DNA of 31,132 bases from Candidatus Iainarchaeum sp. (lineage in GTDB: Archaea > Iainarchaeota > Iainarchaeia > Iainarchaeales > DTGL01), in NCBI GenBank assembly GCA_017608575.1, contig JAFCFP010000005.1, positions 1-31,132 on the forward strand, read 5' to 3'. Shown one piece after another: positions 23,468 to 30,896 of this stretch (the first letter of the stretch is position 1; each line of letters begins with the position of its first letter). A model generated the notes under the pieces. The model did no database searches. It was given only the letters and a program-made list of their open reading frames with translations, and was not told the origin of the DNA. The position numbers and the translations under genes are program-made.

Positions 23468-24264
23468 CAAGCCCACCGAATAACCGTGCCAACGCTTTCG
23501 CCCAGAATTGCTTTTTCCAAATTGCCTTTTTTCAATCCGCTTATTATTTGCGACTCAATGCCAAACTCGCTCAATGCCAGCATTTCATCCACCTTGTGAA
23601 TCATTCCGCCAGTAACATCCACTCCGGCTGAACCACTCAAATAATGCTTTATTTTTTCATAATTTTCACTGGTTATCTCCGGGATAAGTTCTGCTTTTTT
23701 GCTTTTTGCCGGGTCATCTGTGAACACACCTTCAACATTGCTTACAATAATTATTCTCTTTGCTTCCATTTTCATTGCAATCTCTCTCAAAATTCTTTCA
23801 GTTGAAAGAATTGTCACGCCAAGGTCAGTGTCAACAACTGCATCCCCATAAGGCACTGGAATTATTCCATGTGAAAGCATTTCTGCAACCGGCTTAAGAA
23901 AAGAAAACACAATTCTGTTACGCTCACACACAAAGCAGGCTGACGGTTGAACGCCTACTGCTTTTTCTCCAGCATCAATAAACTCCCTTACAACAATCCT
24001 GTTCAAGCGTGCTGCTGCATCCTGTGTTAAAACAAAACCCTTAACACTTTCTTCATTAAAAATTCCTTCATGCACCTTGTATTTTTTTGCAGGAAAATGA
24101 GGATAACTACCACCACCATGCCCTACAACCAAACTGCAATCAGTCTTTTGCCTTGCTGAATGAATTTCTTTGACTATTCTTTTAAGGACTTTTTTTTTCA
24201 GCGACTCTTTTTTATTTTTGTTTGTTAAAAGAGAACCACCTAATTTTACAAGCACTAAGCTCAA
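23467..24264 (-). CDS. Isopentenyl phosphate kinase
   Basis: Amino-acid-kinase-fold enzyme that phosphorylates isopentenyl phosphate to IPP, the hallmark of archaeal mevalonate pathways. Seen: VKLGGSLLT (5-13), GHGGGSYPHFPAKKY (49-62) with the diagnostic catalytic His56, PYGDAVVD, IIIVSNVEGVFTDDP (nucleotide site), and DVTGGMIHKV. Length 265 fits. The start overlaps the stop of the small aconitase-X subunit (ATGA) and its own stop overlaps the HAD start, so three proteins are translationally coupled. Confidence 0.95.
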   Translation of the reverse strand: MSLVLVKLGGSLLTNKNKKESLKKKVLKRIVKEIHSARQKTDCSLVVGHGGGSYPHFPAKKYKVHEGIFNEESVKGFVLTQDAAARLNRIVVREFIDAGEKAVGVQPSACFVCERNRIVFSFLKPVAEMLSHGIIPVPYGDAVVDTDLGVTILSTERILREIAMKMEAKRIIIVSNVEGVFTDDPAKSKKAELIPEITSENYEKIKHYLSGSAGVDVTGGMIHKVDEMLALSEFGIESQIISGLKKGNLEKAILGESVGTVIRWA

Positions 24265-24647
24265 AACTCAACAACTCCTTTGTCAGCATCAACCTTTACT
24301 TGCATTCCATTTTTTATTTTTTCAATTTCAATGTGGTCAACACATGGAATCTCTGAAATTATTGCTCCAACTGCAACAATTGTTTCACATTGCCTATTAA
24401 TGATTGCCTTTGGCGCTTTGCCATTCTTTGCAAGCCTGTAAATTGCATAGCTTCCAACAGTGCTTCCTTTTCCTTGCGGAAACACAAGTATTTTTCCAGC
24501 AATGCTTTTTCCCTCTAAAGGATGCCCTCTTTCAACCACTATTCCTGTTTCAGGGTCAACGCCACCATAAAAAGAAATTGCCTCTTTGCTTACCAAGGCC
24601 TGTCCTTCGGCTTTTCCCTTGAAGATTTTTCTGCCTTCAAGTTTCAT
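24261..24647 (-). CDS. Phosphomevalonate dehydratase small subunit (DUF126, AcnX swivel domain)
   Basis: Small subunit of the aconitase-X-type enzyme that dehydrates mevalonate 5-phosphate to trans-anhydromevalonate 5-phosphate. Family features: KIFKGKAEGQALVSKEAISFYGGVDP, ERGHPLEGKSIAGKILVFPQGKGSTVGSYAIYRL and PKAIINRQCETIVAVGAIIS, with the swivel-domain Ser in KGSTVGSY. The start is ATG 24647, overlapping the large-subunit stop (ATGA), with GAGGAGGC as ribosome site, giving 128 residues. Fusion to the large subunit occurs in some organisms; here they are separate, as is usual in archaea. Confidence 0.93.
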   Translation of the reverse strand: MKLEGRKIFKGKAEGQALVSKEAISFYGGVDPETGIVVERGHPLEGKSIAGKILVFPQGKGSTVGSYAIYRLAKNGKAPKAIINRQCETIVAVGAIISEIPCVDHIEIEKIKNGMQVKVDADKGVVEF

Positions 24648-25816
24648 TTTATTGCCTCCTCTACACATTCTTTCAGAGAACGAATACGGGTTTTGAAATT
24701 GTTATGGCCTGCAGCATAATAGCATGCTTTTGCTGAATCAGTAATCATTCCTTTATAGCGTCCCTTTATTGGCGCTACTGCCATGCATGTATCAGCCGCA
24801 ATTTTTGCACCTGCTCCTTCAATTATGTCTGTATAACCCATTTTGTCTGCGAGTTCTTTTGTTTGACGAGCAGTGCAAATCCAGAAATCCTTTTTTGTTT
24901 TTTTTCCTTCAAGCATTTCTGCTATTTTTTTTATTTCATAAATGGATGCATGCGGGCAACCAATTCCAACAAAATCAATCTCTTCTGCATCACTCAGCTT
25001 GCTTATTGCTTCATCTATCTCTGTATTTGTCACTTCAATGCTTTCCTTTGGTTTAATGGTTTTATTTGGAGTGATTCCTTTTATGTGAAACAATGCTGTT
25101 CCGCCAAAAGTTGCAATTGAAGCGCACAAGCTTTTAAGCTCTTCCATGTTTGCATTCTCAATTCCTTCAATTAGGGGAATTTTGTTCTTAATCTTTTCAC
25201 CGATTACTTTCCCTAAAGCGCCAAATTTAGGAACTGAGTCAATTTTTGCTTTCACTTTCACGAGCACTTGTGCTTGCCTGTTTTCTTCCAAGTGCAATCC
25301 ATATTCCGGGGTTTTTCCAGTCAAAGCTGAAGCAATTGAGCTTGGACCTCCTTCACGGTTAGTGCGAGCACCAATTACTGAGTTTGCAAAGCAAACAGCA
25401 CTTGATTCACTCCAAGCAATGTGTTGGCCATAACGTGGCAAATTTCCAATTAAGTAAGGTGTACAAGTGCAGGTAACAATTACATTCATTTTCCTGAATG
25501 CATTGATCACTTTTCTTTGCTTTTCAGCAAACTCTTCATTAATGCCTAGTTTTTTCCAGTCCTGCAAATCCATTCCAGCTGGATTTAGTGTTGTTAGCAC
25601 TCTTGCCTTTCCATCTTTTGCCAATTCCGCCAAATAATCCAAGCCAGCATCTCCAAGGTTGTGATATGAAACACCAGCTATTTGCACACTGCTGACATCA
25701 ATTAATTTTTTTGCACCATAAATTTCTCCAAGTGCAACAAGTATTTCCATGCTTTTTTTTACTGCATTGCCTTGTTTTCCTGAAAGCATTTTCTCTTCTT
25801 CTTTTGTTAGATGCAT
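24644..25816 (-). CDS. Phosphomevalonate dehydratase large subunit (aconitase X catalytic domain)
   Basis: Catalytic Fe-S subunit of phosphomevalonate dehydratase. Family segments: SVQIAGVSYHNLGDAGLDYL, TTLNPAGMDLQDW, TCTCTPYLIGNLPRYGQHIAWSESSAVCFANSVIGARTNREGGPSS, FVGIGCPHASIYEI and GAKIAADTCMAVAP; the conserved Cys in CTCTPY, GCPH and DTC are the likely cluster ligands. I chose ATG 25816 (MHLTKEEEKML) over an in-frame upstream start at 25861 because GGAGGGTGA is five or six bases before it; that gives 390 residues. It starts four bases after the phosphoribosyltransferase stop. Confidence 0.94.
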   Translation of the reverse strand: MHLTKEEEKMLSGKQGNAVKKSMEILVALGEIYGAKKLIDVSSVQIAGVSYHNLGDAGLDYLAELAKDGKARVLTTLNPAGMDLQDWKKLGINEEFAEKQRKVINAFRKMNVIVTCTCTPYLIGNLPRYGQHIAWSESSAVCFANSVIGARTNREGGPSSIASALTGKTPEYGLHLEENRQAQVLVKVKAKIDSVPKFGALGKVIGEKIKNKIPLIEGIENANMEELKSLCASIATFGGTALFHIKGITPNKTIKPKESIEVTNTEIDEAISKLSDAEEIDFVGIGCPHASIYEIKKIAEMLEGKKTKKDFWICTARQTKELADKMGYTDIIEGAGAKIAADTCMAVAPIKGRYKGMITDSAKACYYAAGHNNFKTRIRSLKECVEEAIK

Positions 25817-25820
25817 TATT

Positions 25821-26456
25821 TCACCCTCCTCTTCCTCTCCAAACAGTTTTTTTAGAGCCAATAATTTTTAGCTCTTCTCGCATTCTTTTCAGCCTTTCAT
25901 GCTGTGGTATTCTATACGCTCCTTCAAAACTGGAACGCCTTCTTGAACGGTAAAACCTTGGAAAAAAGCCCCTTTTCCCTATAACATCAAGCTTTATTTT
26001 TGAATACTCGCCAATTCCAACACACCCTGTTCTTATTTCTTTAGCTCCCAGCCATGAAAATAACTTTTTAAGTGAGGCAAGCGTTTTACCGGTTTCAACA
26101 AATTCTTCAAGTATAAAAATGGTTTTGCCACTTTGCACTTCTTTCACCATTTTTGGTCTGTGCTTTTGTATTAAGTCAAGTCTGTCCCCCAAGGGCGTCA
26201 TAGACCATATGCCTTTGGAGAGTCCTGTTGCAAGCTCTCCTAATGAATAAAAATGTGGCTTTTTTTCATTCCCATAAAGTCTTTTCCAGGTTACCTTAAA
26301 AAGATAAACCGCTGGCTGAGCGCTTGACCCGCCAGCAACCACTAACTGAATATTGTTATCATGCACGTATTTGACTATTTTTGTGAGTGCTTTTCTTAAG
26401 ATCTTTCTCTCCAAGGGGTCAGTAAAAAAAACGAATTTATTTTTTGTCATGTTCAT
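25821..26456 (-). CDS. Phosphoribosyltransferase-like protein inside the mevalonate cluster (211 aa)
   Basis: The core shows the type I PRTase pattern: LVVAGGSSAQPAVYL (38-52, pyrophosphate-loop region) and IFILEEFVETGKTLASL (113-129), the PRPP-loop position. The usual Asp-Asp is Glu-Glu here, and VETGKT replaces the common T-T-G-A/K-T. The C-terminus (about 160-205) is rich in Arg, Tyr and Phe (GFFPRFYRSRRRSSF). There is no signal or membrane segment. Its ATG overlaps the UbiD stop (ATGA), and AcnX starts four bases after its own stop, so it sits inside the pathway operon between two enzymes that act in successive steps. A known isoprenoid role for such a protein does not come to mind; purine or NAD-type salvage, or a regulatory PRPP sensor, are alternatives. 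Confidence 0.75.
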   Translation of the reverse strand: MNMTKNKFVFFTDPLERKILRKALTKIVKYVHDNNIQLVVAGGSSAQPAVYLFKVTWKRLYGNEKKPHFYSLGELATGLSKGIWSMTPLGDRLDLIQKHRPKMVKEVQSGKTIFILEEFVETGKTLASLKKLFSWLGAKEIRTGCVGIGEYSKIKLDVIGKRGFFPRFYRSRRRSSFEGAYRIPQHERLKRMREELKIIGSKKTVWRGRGG

Positions 26457-27754
26457 TCCAAGAATTTTTTTAATTCAATTTTTGGGTATTTCACTCTCTC
26501 GAATTTCTTTTTGTCCGCTGAAGCTGGAATGGTTAAATCAAAGCCAGCTTTACAGGTAAGTTTTTCTGGTTGTTTTGCACTGGGATCAAGTGATGAACCT
26601 TTTTTGCCTGGATAAGTGTAGAGGTCTTTGTCTGCTTGAAATCGTGTGCTCATAGCCCATTCAATGTCATTCGGATCCAATATATTTATGTCCTTATCTA
26701 CAACAAAGGCATGCTTTAACGAAGAATGCCCTTTAAAGGCTGCTTCAATTACTTTTTTTGGCTCTTCATTGCTTTTTTTGTCAATTTTAATGACTGCATG
26801 TAACCAAGAACAGCCACCTGGAGTAATATTTACATCAAGGACTTTTGCTTCCTTACTTGCTTCCCTAAAAATTGTTGGTTCACGTGGCATTCCCATGAGA
26901 ATGCGGTGTTCTTTGCCTCCAGGCAACAATGCATGCCATATTGCGTTTTTTCTATGGGTTATTTTTTTAACTGTTAAAACAGGTTGCTCTCTTACAAAGT
27001 CAAACGTTCCAGTTAAATCTAAAAAAGGTCCTTCTTTTTCCAATGAGTTCATGGAAAGCGTTCCCTCTAAGACAAATTCTGCCATGCTTGGCACTAAAAC
27101 ATCCACTGTTTTGGCTTTAACCACTTCAAATGGTTCAATTGAATTAGCAATGTTTAATTCTGATTCGCCAAGGGTGGGACTTGTTGCTGCTGCAAGCAAA
27201 ACATTCGGTGGACAACCAACACAGACAGCAACATCTAACTCACCACCATTTCTCTTCATGAATTCCATTGTATGCCTTTCAAGCACTCTTACACTGAAAT
27301 GTGTTTTGTCCAATTGCATGCATCTATGAAAAGCCATGTTCAATCCATATTCTTGGTCACGTGCAATAAATACTCCTGATGTAATATAATTGCCACCGTC
27401 TATTTGAGTGTACTGCAAAATTGGCAACTTGTCCAAGTCAACTTTTTCTTCCACTACTTCTTGGCATTGTGCTTTTTCTGCAAGGAGTGGTTCGGTTGGA
27501 TTTTCCAGTGCATTAATCATTGTTGAAACAAGTTTTTCTGGGGAAAGACCCAAATATTCACCAATTAATTCCTTCGAAGAAAACGGGTTTCCAAAAACAC
27601 GGAAATCAGACTCTTTAATCTCTTCAAAAAAAACCGCATTTCCATCCAGTTCGTGCATTATTGCAGAACATTGTAGTTTTTTTGAAATGGGTTTTTTAAC
27701 TCTTTTCAGCCTGCTTTTTTCTTCAAGCTTTAATGCAAATTCTTCCAGGTTCAT
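26453..27754 (-). CDS. UbiD-family decarboxylase, likely anhydromevalonate phosphate decarboxylase
   Basis: Prenyl-FMN-dependent decarboxylase. In archaea with this gene set it converts trans-anhydromevalonate 5-phosphate to isopentenyl phosphate. UbiD features: the N-terminal prFMN region, LPILQYTQIDGGNYITSGVFIARD, the Arg-containing segment MAFHRCMQLDKTHFSVRVLERH, AAATSPTLGESELNIAN, and the catalytic-acid stretch FVLEGTLSMNSLEKEGPFLDLTG (about 230-252). The C-terminal domain has DPNDIEWAMSTRFQAD. Length 433 is normal. Overlaps UbiX upstream and the PRTase downstream by four bases each. General UbiD aromatic-acid activity is the alternative, but the context with AcnX and IPK favours the mevalonate role strongly. 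Confidence 0.93.
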   Translation of the reverse strand: MNLEEFALKLEEKSRLKRVKKPISKKLQCSAIMHELDGNAVFFEEIKESDFRVFGNPFSSKELIGEYLGLSPEKLVSTMINALENPTEPLLAEKAQCQEVVEEKVDLDKLPILQYTQIDGGNYITSGVFIARDQEYGLNMAFHRCMQLDKTHFSVRVLERHTMEFMKRNGGELDVAVCVGCPPNVLLAAATSPTLGESELNIANSIEPFEVVKAKTVDVLVPSMAEFVLEGTLSMNSLEKEGPFLDLTGTFDFVREQPVLTVKKITHRKNAIWHALLPGGKEHRILMGMPREPTIFREASKEAKVLDVNITPGGCSWLHAVIKIDKKSNEEPKKVIEAAFKGHSSLKHAFVVDKDINILDPNDIEWAMSTRFQADKDLYTYPGKKGSSLDPSAKQPEKLTCKAGFDLTIPASADKKKFERVKYPKIELKKFLE

Positions 27755-28305
27755 TTACCCCACCTCTTGTAAAGAGAATTTTTTATTTCCAATAAATCCA
27801 TTATTTTTCCTGAAATGAATCCCTCAAGGGCAGCAATTGTTTTTGGCTTGGAATAGAATGCTGGACTCAAAGGCATTACTATTCCACCAAAAACAGAAAT
27901 TATGTATAAGTTCTTTAGTGTTGGTGCGCTTAGCGGTGTTTCTCTTATGCAAACTATTAGTTTTTTTCTCGTGCGCAACATTATGTCTGCGCACCTGCTA
28001 ATGAGCGTGCCAGTGTTTGCGTTTGCTATCATTGAAACTGTTTTAACGCTTGCTGGCAGAATCACCATTGCATCAGCTAAAAAACTTGAACTTGAAATAA
28101 TTGCATCCATTTCATCATTTTTGTAGAAATAACTTGCAAGCCTTTTCAATTCGCCAAGGCTTTTTGCTGTTTCCTGTTTTATGATTGCCTCTGCCCATTT
28201 GCTGACAATTAAATGCGTTTCAATCCTTTTCTTTTTCAGTTCCCTCAATAGGGAAAAAGCATAATTAACACCGCTGGCGCCACAAACTCCAATTATTACC
28301 CTCAT
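27751..28305 (-). CDS. ubiX: Flavin prenyltransferase UbiX
   Basis: Makes prenylated FMN, the UbiD cofactor, from FMN and dimethylallyl (mono)phosphate. Features: GVCGASGVNYAFSLL (7-21, FMN loop), SSSSFLADAMVILPASVKTVSMIA with PAS in place of the more usual P-C-S, NTGTLISRCADIMLRTRKKLIVCIRETPLS (prenyl-phosphate and FMN contacts), and FGGIVMPLSPAFY. Length 184 is typical. GGGTGA from the mevalonate kinase stop region serves as its ribosome site, and its end overlaps the UbiD start. Pairing with UbiD is expected: the enzyme next door cannot work without this cofactor. Confidence 0.95.
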   Translation of the reverse strand: MRVIIGVCGASGVNYAFSLLRELKKKRIETHLIVSKWAEAIIKQETAKSLGELKRLASYFYKNDEMDAIISSSSFLADAMVILPASVKTVSMIANANTGTLISRCADIMLRTRKKLIVCIRETPLSAPTLKNLYIISVFGGIVMPLSPAFYSKPKTIAALEGFISGKIMDLLEIKNSLYKRWGK

Positions 28306-28308
28306 TTT

Positions 28309-29241
28309 TCACCCTATCTTTGTCCTAAAAACAGTTTTTCCAGTTTCCTCAATTGCCCTTGCAACTCTTTCCTGCAATTCTTTTCCTGGTGTTAAAGCAA
28401 TCATTAAACCACCACGACCAGTTCCTGTAAGCTTTGCTCCAATTGCGCCATTTTCCCTTGCAATTTTCACCAATTCATCCAATTCATCGCATGAAACACC
28501 AATTCTCTGCAACAACGCATGGTTTTTGTTCATTAATTTTCCAATTGCTTCAACCTTGTTTTCCTTGAATGCATTCAGGGCTTCCTCTGCAATTCTTTCA
28601 TAATCCCTGAAAATCTTGTCAAATTCTCTTTCGTTTGCTTCTTTTTTCTTTTTCACATCGCTTACTACATCCGAAGTATTGCTTGTAATGCCTGTGTTGC
28701 CAAGCACTATTTCAATTGGTTCAATCTTTATTCTCTTGATTGTGTTTTCTCCACCCGACAGGTTTTTCTTGAACCAAATAAGTCCGCCATAAACCGCTGC
28801 AGTGTTATCTATGCCGCTGGGCGTGCCATGATAGCCTTTTTCGCCTTCAAATGCTGCTTCATTTATTTGCTCATCGCTTAACCCAAGCGAAAATTCTTCA
28901 TTTAATGCCCGCGCAATAGCAGCACAGCTTGCAGCACTAGCACCAACACCACTTGCTGCAACAAGCTCACCTGAAAGGACTATTTCAACCGGTTTCTCTC
29001 TTGGATCAATTCCCAAGAATCCAAAAATTCTTTTAATGGAATCAATTTGTTGCTCTTTCTTTTTTTCCTTATAGCCTGGCGTTTCCGGCCTGTTGTCTAT
29101 TAACCTGTAATTGCCAGCATTAATTCTTTTAACATCCGCCCTTGTAGTGTTGGTAATAGCGGAAGCAATTGCTGGCAATCCATAAACAACAAAGTGCTCT
29201 CCAAAAACAATTGTTTTTCCAAATCCAATGCCTGAACCCAT
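28309..29241 (-). CDS. mvk: Mevalonate kinase
   Basis: GHMP-family kinase converting mevalonate to mevalonate 5-phosphate. Seen: GKTIVFGEHFVVYGLPAIAS near the N-terminus, the ATP loop SGVGASAAS (about 97-105; Val replaces the commoner Leu), GYHGTPSGIDNTAAVYGG with catalytic Asp145, and KLTGTGRGGLMIAL (motif 3, Arg in place of one Gly). Length 310 is typical. ATG 29241 is preceded by GGGTGTGG; an upstream GTG (29247) is in frame. The 75-base gap from the DUF35 gene has a possible internal promoter. No phosphomevalonate kinase or diphosphomevalonate decarboxylase is nearby, as expected for the archaeal route. Confidence 0.95.
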   Translation of the reverse strand: MGSGIGFGKTIVFGEHFVVYGLPAIASAITNTTRADVKRINAGNYRLIDNRPETPGYKEKKKEQQIDSIKRIFGFLGIDPREKPVEIVLSGELVAASGVGASAASCAAIARALNEEFSLGLSDEQINEAAFEGEKGYHGTPSGIDNTAAVYGGLIWFKKNLSGGENTIKRIKIEPIEIVLGNTGITSNTSDVVSDVKKKKEANEREFDKIFRDYERIAEEALNAFKENKVEAIGKLMNKNHALLQRIGVSCDELDELVKIARENGAIGAKLTGTGRGGLMIALTPGKELQERVARAIEETGKTVFRTKIG

Positions 29242-29270
29242 AACCACACCCGTAATACAGGAAATTAACT

Positions 29271-29280
29271 TTTTTTAAAT
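29271..29280 (-). promoter_or_regulatory. Possible internal promoter before mevalonate kinase
   Basis: On the minus strand an A-rich BRE-like stretch precedes ATTTAAAAAA, about 35 bases before the mvk ATG. It would allow the lower half of the cluster (mvk to fni) to be transcribed separately from the HMG-CoA synthase/thiolase/DUF35 group. Pattern only. Confidence 0.35.
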
Positions 29281-29316
29281 GGCTCTTTTTTGCTTGCGAT
29301 TGTTCAGGCAATTAAA

Positions 29317-29718
29317 TTAATCCACTACCCTGAATTTGAATGCATATGTTATTGTGCCATATTTGTCTGCTTGGCCCATTCTCCTGAACGCTTTTTTCAC
29401 TTTTGCGCCTATTTTGATTGCTTTGTCTTCACTGTCAACAATCTGTGACAAAACCCTTGCCTTGTTTTCAAGCTCAATTATTGCCAAGTGATAAGGGGTT
29501 TCATGCCTGAAACCGCTTGGAGCAACATGAACCTTTGTGAATGAAATAATTCTTCCAGTGCGGGGCATGTCCTGTTCTATGAGTTTTCCTTTCCTGCGGC
29601 AATTAGGACAAATTGCTCTTCCTGGAAAAAAAGCCGTTCCACAGTTCTCACAATACGAGCCATGTAGGTTGTATCTTTCAGGAAACCTTCTCCAGTTCAA
29701 TGGCGCTGAACCCTTCAT
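29317..29718 (-). CDS. DUF35 zinc-ribbon/OB-fold protein, thiolase-HMG-CoA synthase scaffold
   Basis: A small acyl-CoA-binding OB-fold protein. The rubredoxin-like zinc ribbon has Cys23-Cys26 (CENC) and Cys37-Cys40 (CPNC), followed by the OB-fold (GRIISFTKVHVAPSGFRHETPYHLAIIEL...). In methanogens such a protein bridges acetoacetyl-CoA thiolase and HMG-CoA synthase in one complex that channels acetoacetyl-CoA, and gene order here (synthase, thiolase, DUF35) is the same. ATG overlaps the thiolase stop by four bases. Length 133 is usual; all four Cys ligands are present. Confidence 0.94.
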   Translation of the reverse strand: MKGSAPLNWRRFPERYNLHGSYCENCGTAFFPGRAICPNCRRKGKLIEQDMPRTGRIISFTKVHVAPSGFRHETPYHLAIIELENKARVLSQIVDSEDKAIKIGAKVKKAFRRMGQADKYGTITYAFKFRVVD

Positions 29719-30887
29719 TTTTTATCCCTCCACTTTCTAAAAATGCTTACAACTGCTGTTGCACCTGAACCCCCAATGTTATGAGTCAATCCAATTTTTG
29801 GGTTTTTTAACTGTCTTTCCCCTGCCTTTCCAAGCAATTGATTGTATGCTTCAATTGCCTGTGCTATTCCTGTTGCTCCAACGGGGTGGCCTTTTGCCTT
29901 TAATCCCCCGCTTGTGTTAATTGGTTTTTCTCCATTCAAAGCGGTTTTTCCTTGCTCTGTTGCCTTTCCGCCTTCGCCTTTTTTGAAAAAACCCAGGTCT
30001 TCGATTGCCATAATTTCAGCAATAGTAAAACAGTCATGCACTTCTGCAAAATCAACATCCTTTGGCTTAATGCCTGCTTTTGCATATGCCTTTTTTGCGG
30101 CTTCTTTCGTTGCATTCAATTCTGTAAGTCTTTTCCTGTCAGTCAAAGCCAGTGTGTCAGAGGCTTGCTCTGAAGTAACAATTTCAATCCCTTTTAATCC
30201 AAGCTCTTCTGCTTTTTCCTTTGAACAAATTATTACTGCTGCTGCGCCATCAGTTATGGGCGAGCAATCCATTACCTTTATTGGTTCTGCCACATATGGT
30301 GATTTCATTACTGTGTCAATGGTTATTTCTCTTTGAAACTGCGCATTTGGGTTTTTTGTTGCATTTGAATGGTTTTTTACTGCAACCATTGCCATTTGTT
30401 CTTCTGTTGTTCCAAACTCATGCATGTGCCTTCTTGCAAGCAAGGCATACAGGCTTGGAAATGTTGCTCCATGAAACAATTCTGTTTCTTGGTCTCCTGC
30501 ACCACCTAATGCAAACGATGCCTCTTCAGTGCTCACCTCTGTCATTTTTTCAATTCCGCCAACAGCAATAATGTTGTGTTCACCGCTTTTAATTGCAATA
30601 TAGGCATTTCTCAATGCAACTCCGCCTGAAGCACAGGCTGCTTCACATCTTGTACTTGGAACTGGATTCAACCCCAACTGATCTGCTATTAATGCTCCTA
30701 TGTGCTCTTGTCCAATGAACCTGCCTGAAGCCATGCAGCCACCGTAAATTGCTTCAATTTTTTCACCACCAATTCCCGCATCGGCTATTGCTTTAATGCC
30801 AGCTTCAGCTATTAGTTCTCTGAAAGATTTATCCCAGTGCTCTCCGAACTTGGTCATTCCTGTTCCAACAATAACAACATCAGTCAT
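29715..30887 (-). CDS. Acetyl-CoA C-acetyltransferase (acetoacetyl-CoA thiolase), archaeal type
   Basis: Condenses two acetyl-CoA to acetoacetyl-CoA, the first step of the pathway. The nucleophile is Cys85 in CEAACASGGVA; VHDCFTIAE, GGLKAKGHPVGATG (catalytic His) and LTHNIGGSGATAV complete the thiolase active site. The last motif lacks the second Cys of bacterial thiolases, as in other archaeal/SCP2-like enzymes, consistent with working inside the synthase complex. Length 390 is normal. AGGTG lies about eight bases before the ATG. It begins nine bases after the HMG-CoA synthase stop and overlaps the DUF35 start. Confidence 0.95.
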   Translation of the reverse strand: MTDVVIVGTGMTKFGEHWDKSFRELIAEAGIKAIADAGIGGEKIEAIYGGCMASGRFIGQEHIGALIADQLGLNPVPSTRCEAACASGGVALRNAYIAIKSGEHNIIAVGGIEKMTEVSTEEASFALGGAGDQETELFHGATFPSLYALLARRHMHEFGTTEEQMAMVAVKNHSNATKNPNAQFQREITIDTVMKSPYVAEPIKVMDCSPITDGAAAVIICSKEKAEELGLKGIEIVTSEQASDTLALTDRKRLTELNATKEAAKKAYAKAGIKPKDVDFAEVHDCFTIAEIMAIEDLGFFKKGEGGKATEQGKTALNGEKPINTSGGLKAKGHPVGATGIAQAIEAYNQLLGKAGERQLKNPKIGLTHNIGGSGATAVVSIFRKWRDKK

Positions 30888-30896
30888 TTATAACAC

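Noticed and set aside
26646..27329. 227-codon open frame on the plus strand opposite the UbiD gene
   Set aside because: It is antisense to a strongly conserved enzyme and its composition is what the complementary codons produce; no ribosome site or known domain.
27900..27908. TATACATAA (minus strand) inside ubiX
   Set aside because: It encodes LYIIS, a normal UbiX segment. The longer 13-base match to the copies after fttA and fni is curious but not enough to call it a functional site.
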